From assembly GCA_019279435.1 (NCBI GenBank), contig JAAALK010000289.1, forward strand, positions 33,609,067 through 33,673,066: 64,000 nucleotides of DNA. Direction: 5' to 3'. This stretch comes from Zizania palustris (taxonomy: Eukaryota > Streptophyta > Magnoliopsida > Poales > Poaceae). The notes under the pieces were generated by a model, which ran no database searches, had not been told where the DNA came from, and saw only the letters and a list, made by a program, of their open reading frames with translations. Position numbers and translations under genes: made by a program. This document shows positions 1 through 10,580 of the stretch, one piece after another. Each line of letters begins with the position of its first letter. Position 1 is the stretch's first letter.

Positions 1-262
1 TGGAGATTTTCTTGTGAAATAAAATTCAACTTAGTTGTGGAGATTTTCAACTAAAATAAAATTCAACTTCGTTACGAAGAACTTCAATTGAAATAAAATT
101 CAATTTAGTTTTTGAGTTTCAAGTGAAATGAAATCTAGATTTGTTGTGAAGAATTTAAATTAAAATAAAATTAAACTTAGTTTTGGAGAATTTCAATTGA
201 GATGAAATCTAGATTAGTTGTGGAAAATTTCAATTGAAGTGAATTCAAATTTGTTGTGGATA
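1..262. repeat. AT-rich degenerate tandem repeat, about 37-bp unit
   Basis: About seven degenerate units follow each other. Each has a TTAGTTGTGGAGA-like start, then TTTCAATTGAAATAAAATTC and a variable end. Unit length drifts between about 35 and 38 bp. No coding potential is seen. The array reaches the left window edge, so its true length is unknown. Bases 263-366 hold nothing recognisable. Confidence 0.7.
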
Positions 263-366
263 GAGGCTTGTGTTGGATGTTGCTTGGCTCGATGCATCCA
301 CTGTTGTGTGAAAAGCGTCGGACCATGCTTCATTTCACACAAACCTATACATGGTATCATTGAATA

Positions 367-423
367 GTAGCACAACATTCGTGCGAGTCACCATTAGAGG
401 TGACTGCACAAGTGTTGTGCTAC
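367..423. repeat. short hairpin (inverted repeat)
   Basis: Arms of about 25 bp, GTAGCACAACATTCGTGCG... and its near reverse complement ending GTTGTGCTAC, are separated by about 6 bp. It sits just before the first TAGTGACGGGT motif of CACTA copy A1. It could be the degenerate left border of A1 or an unrelated foldback. Confidence 0.5.
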
Positions 424-512
424 TAATATCAGTGACGGGTGGTAACTACCACATGTCATTGATGATAAGTCAGTAGTAACGGGTGGTAGTTGCCACCCAT
501 CATATATGACTC

Positions 513-1683
513 TGTTGACACTAAAATCTGACGATCAAAGTGCCAAGCGCACTGACACTGATCCGATGATCCAAAAGGGTGTGGATACTTAGAGATAAAC
601 CCTAAGCGTGACACGGCGCCGATATCGCGTTTCGACGACCCTTGATAGTGACAAGTGAGGGTGGAGTCACCAGGGAATCAGGTCACAAAGTTATAATCCA
701 ATTAGCCGAAAAGAGAAAGAAGAAATCAACCAGCCAAACTAGGGTCGGTTTAACTAAAGTGATAGAGTCGGTCAGACAGGCCTAGAGGGGTTGGTCAGAC
801 TGGTGTGAATTCTACGGTCAGACAATGCAGGCAGAGGAGGGCACACCAGGACCTGACTACACGCAGTCGGTCGGACCGACCGTGCACCGCTGGTCAGACT
901 GGCGCGTGCCGACGATAAGATTACGGTCTGGCACAACCCGGTCAGAACGGACCATCAACACTAGTCAGACCGACAGTGACAAACCCAATAGCCTGGGTCC
1001 TCCAGCGATCGCCTTGCTGCTAGTATCTTTGCACGAGACTTCTTGGCGAAGATGAGGAAGGTGAAACACTTTAGAAAACACCAAGAAACCAGAAGCAATT
1101 CAGCCAAGAGATCAAATTACCGATAAAAACTGATAAAACGATAAAAATCCATTATGTGGATGAAACGGGTGATTCACACGCAAATAGATAAGGCTTACCA
1201 TGATTACAACGCGGCAAACGAAGAGTTTACATCGCAAACTCACAAACATAGACGTTACTTGGCTAATCCTAGGGCAAGGAAAGCAGATTGAACAGTAAAA
1301 GTATGATTCAAGGTAAAATAATAGATTGGGTCTATTAAGGTTTTAGGAGGGAGAGAGTCCTTGAATCGGCCTTCCCCCTATATTTATAGGGGTTGGACAT
1401 GACGTGCCTGGGCTCTAATTTGAGCTAGATACGAGTCCAAGTTGTTAGAAATTAATTAGGGATAAAAATACTCTGAAATCACTTAATCTAACTTGGACTC
1501 AGACTTGGCCCGGTCTGACCGAGCCCACATGGTTGGTCTGACTGGGCCTACATGGTCATTCAGACCGGATCTACATGGCTGGTCAGACCGGCCTGTGCTA
1601 GGACTTGGAATATTTTCAGTACTAATTACTAATTTTGACATTTTGAAAATTTTGACCATTTATACCATTTTTTGCTATCAACA
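513..1683 (-). mobile_element. solo LTR of an LTR retrotransposon
   Basis: A 1171-bp sequence begins TGTTGACAC and ends CTATCAACA. It is flanked on both sides by the 5-bp duplication GACTC (508-512 and 1684-1688). No gag, pol, primer site or second LTR is present, so this is what remains after LTR-LTR recombination. A TATAAATATA box read on the minus strand (about 1375-1388) suggests minus orientation. The LTR has many GGTCAGACCGG-like motifs around 770-960 and 1495-1600. It sits only a few bases upstream of the TATA box of the A1 gene. Short open frames inside (825-1055, 1493-1702) are not genes. Confidence 0.85.
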
Positions 1684-1690
1684 GACTCTC

Positions 1691-1702
1691 TCTTATAAAT
1701 AG
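1691..1702 (+). promoter_or_regulatory. TATA box of the A1 B3-like gene
   Basis: TTATAAATAGG matches the same box in copy B (about 10369-10380). It is followed in both copies by a pyrimidine-rich leader containing TTTC(A/G)CGCAAC. The solo LTR now separates it from the subterminal repeats that lie directly upstream in copy B. Confidence 0.6.
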
Positions 1703-2129
1703 GTGAAGGCCTAAAGTGAATCGATACGCTTTTATTTCGCGCAACCCCAACCCTAGACTTCCACTGTCACTCCATCGCTCGTGGCCCTTGCACTATCGCT
1801 CGTGACTCTCGCAACATCACCTCCATCATGCTCGCTCCTTACTGCACCATCGCCTTTGTTGTGGTCCTCTCCGCTCTATCCCCCATGCCCTATGCACCTC
1901 GGTTGCATACTCCTCGTAAGGTCCTCCTCCTCTAATATGTTGAGATGTGGAAATGTGTAAAATTAGTGAAAATGTTGTAATGTGGATTATTTGTGTATAT
2001 GTATGATGATGTGTGTGACAATTTATATTCTTTAATTACTTTTCACAAGTTTATTCATGCTTACTATTAAATTTCGGTTTATAAAATCATTTATGAGAAA
2101 TTTGCTTACTTAATTTGTGAATTAGGGAT

Positions 2130-3224
2130 ATGGCAAGCATCCCAAGTAATCAACATGTACCAACCTATGTTCCTGATAGTTGCTTTATAAAGATCAATCA
2201 TCTAGTCAACAACAGGCGTCACCAGGTTTATACATTGTATATTACTTATATTGTTTAATGTGGTAACAAATTGAAGTGACGTTACCTTACTATTGTAGTA
2301 TTTATCAAAAAGATTTTGTGATATCAATAACATTTGTGTTAGTGATACCCTTAACATAATGATAAGAGATGGGTGCATTAGTGAGGTTGAGGTTGTGAGT
2401 TGTGGAGGTGGCGGCAGGATATGCCTCCACAAAGGGTGACCTAAATTTAGTAGAAGAGGTGGCATAACATAAGGGGAGTATGTGGTAATAACAATGGGAC
2501 ATGATCCATTGACAGTTATGACCAAATTTTAAACTAGCTTTGGTGATGAGAAGACCTCAACGACCATCAAAGTTGAGAACAACGATAGTGGTATACATAG
2601 ATAAATGACATTACTTACTAGACATGCACATTTTGTTTATGTTCTTATCATGGTTTTATTATAATGTCAACGGAGGGTCCTGACAATGTTACGGAGAAAA
2701 AGGGGAAGCAGATAGGCAGGGAGGTCGACACCAACCAAATAGACCAATTGAAGCAAATCTATTATTTTAGAAATCCAACAGATATAACTCCAGCAAGGAA
2801 ATCTCTCTTGCAACACGTCTCGATAGGTTTATCCTCCGAGAGTCGGTTATATGTTTGCATAATAAATAGCATGATCATCAATAAGAAGTCGGTGGTAAGT
2901 TATTTGCACATATAGTTGGTTAACTAGATCATCTATACAGATAGCCTAGTCTAACTAGCTTTGTTTAAAAAGTACTTTTTAAGGTAGTACTATAAAAAGT
3001 ACACCACACCTCACCTACACCAGCAAACCACCGAGATTCAGGTGGCAACAGTAGATTATGAGGCAGTCCCAATTGCGGTGCATAAAGTGACGGATAGACG
3101 GTGCTACCTAACTACTGGTTTTGACCAATTTTTTCGAGATAACACGTTAGAAGTTTGCATGGTAAACGCCTTTCATTTCAGCATCAACAATGGTGCTCCT
3201 AAGACTGTCATTTATGTGCTATAA
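2130..3224 (+). pseudogene. B3-domain-like (REM-like) gene of CACTA copy A1, broken
   Basis: Four exons are proposed by comparison with copy B: 2130-2225 (donor CAG|GTTTAT), about 2299-2605 (acceptor TTGTAG), about 2672-2894 (donor GTG|GTAAGT) and about 2970-3224. Exon 2 reads LSKRFCDINNI, then an acidic/basic strand, then ICLHKG and GGIT-stop-GEY. This has the order of a plant B3 DNA-binding domain (hydrophobic L-x-K-x-F, later K-G-W-x-x-F, then G-D/E-hydrophobic). Exon 4 reads KYTTPHL...RCYLTTGFDQFFRDNTLEV, like the second half of another B3 unit. Two in-frame stops (GGIT-stop-GEY and FLR-stop-YY) also occur in copy B. A1 has further stops of its own (after KG in exon 2 and within TKF-stop). 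The function would be DNA binding, but this copy cannot make a full protein. The B3 assignment is pattern reading, not a database match. Confidence 0.5.
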
Positions 3225-3589
3225 ACCTAGTGCTAGATCCTCAGACTGCCCATTGTGATAGGACACCATACAAGCTCTTGATATTACTAGAAGTAAACAT
3301 GGTGTGTGTGTGTGATGTAAACCTGGTGCTCCTGAGACTGACCGTAGGACAATATCCAAGCTCTTGATATCGCAAGAAGTTAGATAGAAGTTAGAAGTTA
3401 GGGAATGCTCTTTATAGAACTTTGTTTTAGCAATGTTCTTCGAGATAATGAGTTAGAAGTTAATATATGTGATACTAATTTGGTTATGAATCTTCTGTGA
3501 TGAATTGTCTGTGATGTGCTTTGGATATTTCATATGTTAGCTACCAAATCCTGGATGTGATTCAGGATGCAGCTAAAAATCATTATTTT

Positions 3590-3886
3590 TTTAGAAATAA
3601 CCATAATATTAGTGACAGGTGACAATCATCACCCGTCACTGAAGAACCCATTAGTGATGGGTGACAATCGTTACCAATTACTAAAGAGCCCTAAAAGGTG
3701 AGCTGATAGGATATCCTTTAGTGACAGGTGAATATTGTCACCTATCACTAAATGTTGACACTTTAGTGGCGGCTGTTTACCCATCACTATTTATGTTACA
3801 TCACTAAAGCGATAAGAGTGACGGGAGACTTATCTGTCACTAATAAAGGTTATAATCTATCACTAATAAGGTTTTCTATAGTAGTG
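3590..3886. repeat. 3' subterminal repeats and terminal inverted repeat of A1
   Basis: Alternating direct and inverted copies of TTAGTGACGGGT / ACCCGTCACTAA (for example 3611-3652, 3719-3752) run up to the TATAGTAGTG terminus. These are the usual binding sites for the second (TNPA-type) protein of CACTA elements. Confidence 0.8.
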
Positions 3887-4072
3887 GTGGCTCATAAGAC
3901 ATGTGGAAGGTGAGGCGCTAGACAAGGTAGCCTCCATCGGTGAGGTGCGCGGGAGATCACCCCATGAGCATTGTTGTCATCTTGAACACACGGTGGTTCG
4001 GTCTATCGGGTAGTGCATAGGTGGTGGGATCCGGGACCCAACATAGCATTGATGCTACACTTGTGCATGATC
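3887..4072. other. spacer between two CACTA termini
   Basis: 186 bp of non-repetitive sequence separate the right end of A1 from the terminus of A2. No gene is seen. It is either old host DNA or an older element into which both inserted. Confidence 0.6.
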
Positions 4073-4470
4073 CACTACCATAGAAACATACATTAGTGAC
4101 GAGTCATAATGTACATTAGTGACAGACATGTCCCCCGTCACCCTTATCGCATCAGTAAAGCCCTACTATTAATGATAGGTAAATACATCACTAAATGCTC
4201 CCTCCAGGTCCACGATGTGTCCGGTATGCCCTCTTTTAGTGATGAGTGAACATGATTACCTGTCACTAAAGGATATCTTTAGTGACGAGGAGTACTTTAC
4301 ACCCGTCACTATTGTGTTCTTTAGGGATGGGTCACCAATGTCACCCATCACTAATGTTATGGTCATATTTTTTAAAAAATAATTATTTTTAGGTTGTATC
4401 CTAAATAGGTCATATTAAGTGACAGGGAGTACTTTACACCCATCACTAATAATATAGTCATTTTAAAAAA
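4073..4470. repeat. subterminal repeats and terminus of A2
   Basis: CACTACCATAGAAAC is followed by at least six TTAGTGACG(G/A)G motifs in both directions, with spacers ending ACCCGTCACTA. This matches the A1 end in mirror image. Confidence 0.8.
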
Positions 4471-4499
4471 AATAATAAATTTTTAGGCTGCATCATGAA

Positions 4500-4960
4500 T
4501 CACAACAAGGATTTGGAAGCCAACATATGCAACATCCAAAGCACATCATAGACAATTCATCACAGAAAATTCATTACAAAATTAATATAACATATATTAA
4601 CTTCTAACTCATTATCTCGAAGAACATGGCTAAAACAAAGATCCATACAAGATGGTTTTATGCCTTCTAACTAATAGCTAACCTATAGTGATATCAAGAG
4701 CTTGGATAGTGTCCTATCACTATCCAAGCTTTCACCATGGGCAGTTTGAGTAGAAGCACCGTGGGTAGCAGGGGCAACACCACCACCATGGACAACTTGA
4801 GGAGAAGCCTAGTGGGTAGTAGCAGGAGCACCACCACGGTGAATGATCATGCCAACTTCGAGTGCATTATTTCGAAGAATTGGCTAAGACCAATAATTAT
4901 CTCGAAGAAATTGACTAAAAGCAGTATGTCAGTTTACCCTATAACAATAAAATTAAAACA
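4500..4960 (-). pseudogene. tail of the downstream gene of A2 (fragment)
   Basis: On the minus strand this matches the end of the family 1 downstream gene at 14291-14540. It has repeated TTCGAGATAAT segments, then a short open stretch with the D-N-x-L-E-V-x-M type motif, followed by a tail with GCTTGGATAGTG. No intact frame is present and no product can be named beyond similarity to the other copies. Confidence 0.45.
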
Positions 4961-5147
4961 AAGTTAGCAACGACGGATAGTGCATTCATATGGGGAAGAG
5001 GAGGAGAAGGATGACCTTAGGAGGAATACGAGGAGGATGCAACCAAGGTGGCAGTGAGTAGGGCGGCCATGCACGCCAACAGTGCGGGTGCCACGGCCAA
5101 CGAGACATGTGGCCAAGAGTGGCGAAGAGCATGATGAAGGTGATGAC

Positions 5148-6194
5148 TGGTGAGGACTCGACCTTGGGGTGGCCCGATCTTCACGGCAGTAGAATCTCGA
5201 ACACAATAACTTGCTACGAATAGCGTATAACTTGCTGCGAACAGCGGGGAACTAATCTGACAGGCCGGTGCAGCCGAACTGGAAGCCGACAAGCACGAAT
5301 TAGGGGAGCTTTATACCTGTCTCAAGGTTTGGCTGCAGTCAAGTGACGGGGAGAGAGGCACCGAAACCACGAGGACTTCGACTTGATCTCCGAACGATCG
5401 CAGAACCACAAGCCGGGACCAATCCACACAATACGGTGCGGCCGAACCAGAAGCCGTAAGCACGAAATGGGGGATCTCAGAGAGATCTTTCTCACAAGCG
5501 CACGATGAACTTGCAAGAACAAGGGTGAGTAGACACTCAAGCAGCTCGGCTGCAATATACCATAGAGGTAGGTTTATCAAATGATCAAAAGTTGAGTTTG
5601 AGAGGCCTAGAGGGGGGTATTTATACTAGGAACAACCCTCCTAGATGAGTATGAGTCGTGCTCTCCACGCAGGGAGGGTGTGAAACCAGCTGGTGGAGTA
5701 TTCAAGAGGCTGTCTTGTGAACTCGCGCGTCTGTTTGACTGCTGGACCACTCTTCAATGTTTTAGTCATAACTCAAGCTTGGGAACTCCAAAAGACGAAT
5801 GGTTTATTGGGTGTGAAAGCTGACTTGATGGCCTTTCCAACCATAGGTCATAGAGCCCCCGTCTCTCTGTATTATAACCGTGGTGAAGCTCACAAGTGGG
5901 GCCTTCTGTCAGCCTGGATTTCTGATCGGCTCTTGCCGTGCTCCGTGCTCTTCAATCAGGTCTTGGTACTTCATAGTTTCATGTGTGAACCTGAGCAAGG
6001 TCAAAGTACATGATTTAGGTAGTAAACAATTCTCATTAGTTACATCAACGGTGTGAAGGAGCGAATTAACCTGATGGTGTAGCGTCTTTGAGCGACTGCG
6101 AGTGATTGGACCTTTATAACCGGTGATAGCGATCGGATGTGTATGCACGGTGATCGGACGAGTGATAGGACCATGTGTTGGGATGTCCTCATCA
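5148..6194 (-). repeat. 3' LTR of the CRM-like element
   Basis: 1047 bp, nearly identical to 8523-9568. A TATAAATA box on the minus strand lies about 5618-5627. The sense start TGATGAGGACATCCC follows the GGGGAGGA purine tract. The first roughly 290 bp of the sense LTR also encode the end of pol. Confidence 0.9.
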
Positions 6195-6517
6195 TCCTCC
6201 CCGTCTTGAAAAGGAGTCGTCCTCGACTCTTCTTCCCCATGGAAGGGTGAAAGATCAGTGACGTTGAAGGTTGCACTCACACCATATGTGCTCGGAAGGT
6301 CAATCACATAGGCGTTGTCATTGATCTTTTGGAGTACTTTGAACGAACCATCTGCTCGTGGTTGCATCTTGCACTTGTGCTGATCTGGAAAATGCTCCTT
6401 GCGAAGGTGAACCCAAACCAGATCTCTTGGTTCGAACACCATTTTCTTGCGTCCCTTGTTGGCGCACTTTTCATACAGCTTGGTCATCTTCCTCGGGTTG
6501 AATTTCACTTCCCTCAC
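5909..6517 (-). pseudogene. pol: integrase C-terminal region, reading into the 3' LTR
   Basis: 202 codons remain open. The amino end has the basic GRKKMVFEPRDLVWVHLRKE block typical of the integrase C-terminal part of Ty3/gypsy chromoviruses, and LSPFHGEEES follows it. After DEDIPTHG the frame enters the LTR and continues with GPITRSRSKTLHHQVNSLL, which resembles the LTR-encoded tail of centromeric CRM-type elements. The same tail is repeated in the 5' LTR (9283-9568) without a start. Everything upstream in pol is deleted. CRM assignment is inference; chromovirus integrase end is more secure. Confidence 0.75.
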
Positions 6518-7874
6518 TTACAATTTCTTCATCATATCTTAGAGCATCATCTTCTTGATCACTCTCTGATTCCCACTCTCCCTGTTCATTCACAATCATT
6601 GTTCCTCTGCTCGGACATAGAGCAGCAATGTGGCCACGACCCTTGCACTTGTGGCACACAATTTCTCTGCTATGCGAGGATGAAGCAGCAGTTGATGCAA
6701 CAGAGGGAGCTGCTGATTTTGTAGTAGATCGTTGCGGTTGTTGCTGTACCGAAGGTGCAGAGGTAGTGGAAACCATTGGCTTTGCAGCACCAATAGATTG
6801 AGTAGGTCTTGTTGTGGTTTGAGACCGACCAGTAGCATAAGAAGTTCCACCTTGCTGCTTACGCCATGGTGCTGAAAGTGTCTGACTGCCATAAGTCCTC
6901 CGACGACCCTCTTGCTGAATTTTCCTCTCCGTGCGCATAGCTTGATCAACAATACCCGGCATATTATGATATGGAAACATCTCAACAAAGCCAGAGATTT
7001 CATCATCAAGACCATGCAGAAATCTTGCCATCTTTGATTCAGCATCTTCTCTTGTTCCGGTACGAATCAAGAGTAACTCCATTTCCTTATAATAATCATC
7101 AACTAACCTAGAACCTTGCTTCAGATTTTGCAACCTATTGCGAAGGTCACGCTGATAACTTGAAGGCACAAATCGTCTCCTCATCACTCTCTTTATTTCA
7201 TCCCATGTGTTGATATGATCACGTCCCAACACAAGCTGACTTTCTTGTATTTGATTCCACCAAGTGAGAGCATAACCCGAGAATTCAACAGAAGCAAGAT
7301 CAACACACCTTCGGTTAGAGAGATTGTGTATTCTAAAAATCTGATCACATTGCTCTTCCCACTCGAGATATGCATCAGCATCTTCCCGACCAGTGAATTT
7401 AGGGACTCTCAACTTGACACGAGCAATGCTGTTCGGATCATCCCGATTATGCCGACCATGGTGCACAACACAACCAGCACCTCCACGGCGACCATGGTGG
7501 TGTCCAAACCGCCTATGGTCGGCAAAGGGGTTCTCATTATCATCAAATCCCCCATCAGATTCACTATGAATTTCCTCTTCATTGTGAAAATGAACATGTC
7601 GATCATGTCCATGCCCTCTTCTTGCTCTTCAATCACCACCCTGGGCACCTCTATGATGGCCATGAAACCCATCTCCAAAACCAGAATTTTCATCACCGGA
7701 TTCTTCATTTGGATGTTGATGATCCCGTCCATCTGCTGCAGGGAGACGTTCATTAAGCATCCGCTCCATAGCCTACAAAAGGGTGTCTCCCAACTGCCGC
7801 AACTCAGCACGTGCAACAGGGGGCTCTTCATCTCCATGGTTGCTACCGTGAACACTTGATTCAGATCCTGCCAT
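6471..7874 (-). pseudogene. gag: gag of the CRM-like element, two stops
   Basis: The start ATG is at 7874 and the same frame holds to the stop at 6471. It is broken by TAG at 7775-7773 and TGA at 7631-7629. The open part from 7466 shows the retrotransposon gag core: YLEWEEQCDQIF, then GYALTWWNQIQ, RRRFVPSSYQRDL and LKQGSRLVDDYYKEM. A zinc knuckle follows (C-x2-C-x4-H-x4-C, CHKCKGRGHIAALC). It would form the nucleocapsid shell and package RNA. Sequence 5' of the core is rich in H, D and E. The end of the frame runs into the pol deletion joint. Confidence 0.85.
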
Positions 7875-8508
7875 GTTAGTATAATGGGAAAGAAAGTGGA
7901 ATAGGTAAAATTCATGGAATCACACAACCTCACCTCCTACTTACCTAGAGTTCTTACACGTTCACGAGGCCTGTGAGTGTGCTCAAGTGGTTATACCGCA
8001 GCTGTGATTAAGCGATTGAAAGGATTACAAGACACAAGTCCGGTTTCGGGTTTTTGTGGAGCTATAATTGGCTGTTCAAAGAGGGCTTTTGGTACTGAAA
8101 ATCCCAGTGTGCGAGCACTCAAAAGATGTGAAACGTTCTTATCACAAGTACCACAAACTTGCACCTTTGGATATGATTTTTTTTAACAACATGATCCGCA
8201 ATCTAGCCCCTTTCAGCGTCCTTTTCTTTTTTGTCTCTTTTTCTTTAAACTTTCTCTTTTTTTTGTTCTTTTTTTCAGCAAACACAAGATGATAACTATG
8301 GGGGTGCGGAAGATGAACAGACAAGAACACGATGGTGACCAACAACAAGATGAGTGCAAGCAACATAAGAAAAACAGTACCAACAAGGGCTCGGAATTTT
8401 TTTTGTGGCGGTTTTGTGGACTCTAGGATGGAAAAAACTAAGCGAACAAGTGATGGATAAATCAAATCAGAGATAATCAAGGGTAAAGATCCTACCGTGA
8501 CAACTGAA

Positions 8509-8520
8509 GCTCTGATACCA
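8509..8520 (-). other. primer binding site, Met-initiator type
   Basis: On the minus strand TGGTATCAGAGC lies 2 nt inside the 5' LTR (8523-9568). It is complementary to the 3' end of plant initiator tRNA-Met, so it fixes the orientation of the element. Confidence 0.85.
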
Positions 8521-8522
8521 AA

Positions 8523-9568
8523 TGGTGAGGACTCGACCTTGGGGTGGCCCGATCTTCACGGCAGTAGAATCTCGAACACGATAACTTGCTACGAATAGCG
8601 GATAACATGCTGCGAACAGCGGGGAACTAATCCGACAGGCCGGTGTAGCCGAACTGGAAGCCGACAAGCAAGAATTAGGGGAGCTTTATACCTGTCTCAA
8701 GGTTTGGCTGCAGTCAAGCGACGGGGAGAGAGGCACCGAAACCACGAGGACTTCGCCTCGATCTCCGAACGATCGCAGAACCACAAGCCGAGACCAATCC
8801 ACACAATACGGTGCGGCCGAACCAGAAGCCGTAAGCACGAAATGGGGATCTCAGAGAGATCTTTCTCACAAGCGCACGATGAACTTGCAAGAACAAGGGT
8901 GAGTAGACACTCAAGCAGCTCGACTGCAATATACCATAGAGGTAGGTTTATCAAATGATCAAAAGTTGAGTTTGAGAGGCCTAGAGGGGGGTATTTATAC
9001 TAGGAATAACCCTCCTAGATGAGTATGAGTCGTGCTCTCCATGCAGGGAGGGTGTGAAACCAGCTGGTGGAGTATTCAAGAGGCTGTCTTGTGAACTCGC
9101 GCGTCTGTTTGACTGCTGGACCACTCTTCAATGTTTTAGCCATAACTCAAGTTTGGGAACTCCAAAAGATGAACGGTTTGTTGGGTGTGAAATCTGACTT
9201 GATGGCCTTTCCAACCATAGGTCATAGAGCGCCCGTCTCTCAGTAATCTAACCGTGGTGAAGCTCACAATTGGGGCCTTCTGTCAGCCTGGATTTCCAAT
9301 CGGCTCTTGCCGTGCTTCGTGCTCTTCAATCAGGTCTTGGTGCTTCATAGCTTCATGTGTGAACCTGAGCAAGGTCAAATTACATGATTTAGGTAGTAAA
9401 CAATTCTCATTAGTTACATCAATGGTGTGAAGGAGCGAATTAACCTGATGGTGTAGCGTCTTTGAGCGACTGCGAGTGATCGGACCTTTATAACCGGTGA
9501 TAGCGATCGGATGTGTATGCACGGTGATCGGACGAGTGATAGGACCATGTGTTGGGATGTCCTCATCA
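8523..9568 (-). repeat. 5' LTR of the CRM-like element
   Basis: 1046 bp, starting TGGTGAGG next to the primer site and ending CCTCATCA next to ACGAC. It differs from the other LTR at scattered bases and short indels. Confidence 0.9.
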
Positions 9569-9639
9569 ACGACGGCAGCATGAGTTAGGGTTAGGGGTTG
9601 CACGAAATGAAAGCCTAAAGATTCACGGGTAGTAATTAC

Positions 9640-10047
9640 CATCCGTCACTAATGATGTAGGGGCCTTTATTGATGGGTAAAGATAAAACCCATCACTGCG
9701 GGATCAACCTTTAGTGACAGGTAACAATGTTCACCCGTCACTAAACGATCCTTTAGTGAAGGTTGAATATTATTACCCATCACTAATGTTATGATTATTT
9801 GGAAAAAATAATAGTTTTTAGGCTGCAACCCAGGATTTGGCAGCCAACATATCAAACATTCCAAAACACATCACATACAATTTATCACGGTATACAGATC
9901 ATTCATCACAAAATATTTATAACCTAATATTACATTATACCCTAGGTTTACAGTACTTACATTATAACCTCAATTGCATCATTATTGATTTTGAAATGGA
10001 AGGCACACACTGTGCCAGCTTCTAATGAGTTGTCGCTAAGAAATTGG
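9640..10047 (-). other. A2 subterminal repeats and last exon of its B3-like gene
   Basis: 9640-9790 carries TTAGTGACAGG / ACCCGTCACTAA motifs. 9790-10047 is the reverse complement of the tail found at 11600-11860. It includes a short open end with the D-N-x-L-E-x-G-T-V-C-A-F signature of the last B3-like exon. The exon is cut at 10047 by the terminus of copy B. Confidence 0.6.
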
Positions 10048-10340
10048 CACTACCACAAAAACGGTCTTTAGTGACACGGCTTTAGTGACGGGCAAAAGGC
10101 ATGCGTCAGTAATACACTTTTAGTGACGGGTTGATTCACACGCGTCAGTAATGTTGTATCATTAGTGATGGGACGTGGTATGACCCGTTATTATAGATGA
10201 GGCTGGTTGGGGCGCCCACATTAGTGACGGGTCATATAGTTACCCGTCACTAAAGGTACCACACTAGTGACGGTTGGTAGTACCACCCGTCACTAATGAG
10301 TGTTGCCCGAAACCCTAAGGACACCTTTAGTGACGTGTTA
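10048..10340. repeat. 5' terminus and subterminal repeats of copy B
   Basis: CACTACCACAAAAACGG is followed by about eight alternating GTGACGGGT / ACCCGTCAC motifs, several forming palindromic pairs (for example 10222-10252). Confidence 0.85.
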
Positions 10341-10368
10341 TATTTATACCCGTCACTGATGACTACCA

Positions 10369-10380
10369 CTTATAAATAGG
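10369..10380 (+). promoter_or_regulatory. TATA box of the copy B B3-like gene
   Basis: CTTATAAATAGG is followed about 30 bp later by TTTCATTTCGCGCAAC, the leader start shared with A1. Confidence 0.6.
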
Positions 10381-10580
10381 TAGGGCAGGAAGTGGGTTGT
10401 CACACTTTCATTTCGCGCAACTCTAACTTACTCCCACCGTCGCCATCGCCTTCATCGCTCCATCGCCCGTGCCCTTCATCGTCATTCTCGCAAGTTTGTC
10501 TATGCTTACTATTAAATCCCAGTTTATAGATCAATCTTCATGTAAGCAAAATTTGTTTATTGAATTTGTGAATTAGGGAT

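Larger units (their letters stand above)
424..3886 (+). mobile_element. CACTA element family 1, copy A1 (left end unresolved)
   Basis: The right terminus is clear. TTTTCTATAGTAGTG ends at 3886 and its reverse complement begins CACTACTATAGAAAA, the CACTA terminal signature. Inside it lie inverted TTAGTGACGGGT / ACCCGTCACTAA subterminal repeats (about 3600-3886), a TATA box, a spliced B3-like gene (2130-3224) and more subterminal motifs at 424-512. No TNP2 transposase is present, so movement would have been in trans. A solo LTR interrupts it at 513-1683. A matching 5' CACTA terminus is not visible in the window. It lies tail to tail with copy A2. Confidence 0.75.
5148..9568 (-). mobile_element. 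Ty3/gypsy chromovirus, CRM-like, with most of pol deleted
   Basis: Two direct repeats of 1047 and 1046 bp (5148-6194, 8523-9568) start TGGTGAGG and end CCTCATCA on the plus strand, which is TGATGAGGAC...CACCA in sense. The flanks are ATGAC (5143-5147) and ACGAC (9569-9573), a 5-bp target duplication with one change. A Met-initiator primer site lies beside the right LTR and a purine tract (GGGGAGGA) beside the left, so the sense strand is minus. Inside are gag and only the end of pol. Protease, reverse transcriptase, RNase H and the integrase core are missing, joined near 6500-6520. The pol frame runs on into the 3' LTR, a trait of CRM-type elements. It is inserted in the leader of CACTA copy A2. 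Bases 7875-8508 are the untranslated leader, with T-rich tracts. Confidence 0.85.
4073..10047 (-). mobile_element. CACTA element family 1, copy A2, split by a gypsy insertion
   Basis: CACTACCATAGAAAC at 4073 is a CACTA terminus followed by TTAGTGACG repeats (4090-4470). The following sequence is the reverse complement of the gene tail seen in A1 and B, so A2 runs on the minus strand. Read 3' to 5' it holds subterminal repeats, the tail of a downstream gene (about 4500-4960), a leader (4980-5147 joined to 9569-9640), subterminal repeats (9640-9790) and the last part of an upstream B3-like gene (9790-10047). The CRM-like element at 5148-9568 lies in the leader. Removing it restores colinearity with copy B 12190-12350. 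A2 stops abruptly at the 5' terminus of copy B (10048). Confidence 0.75.
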
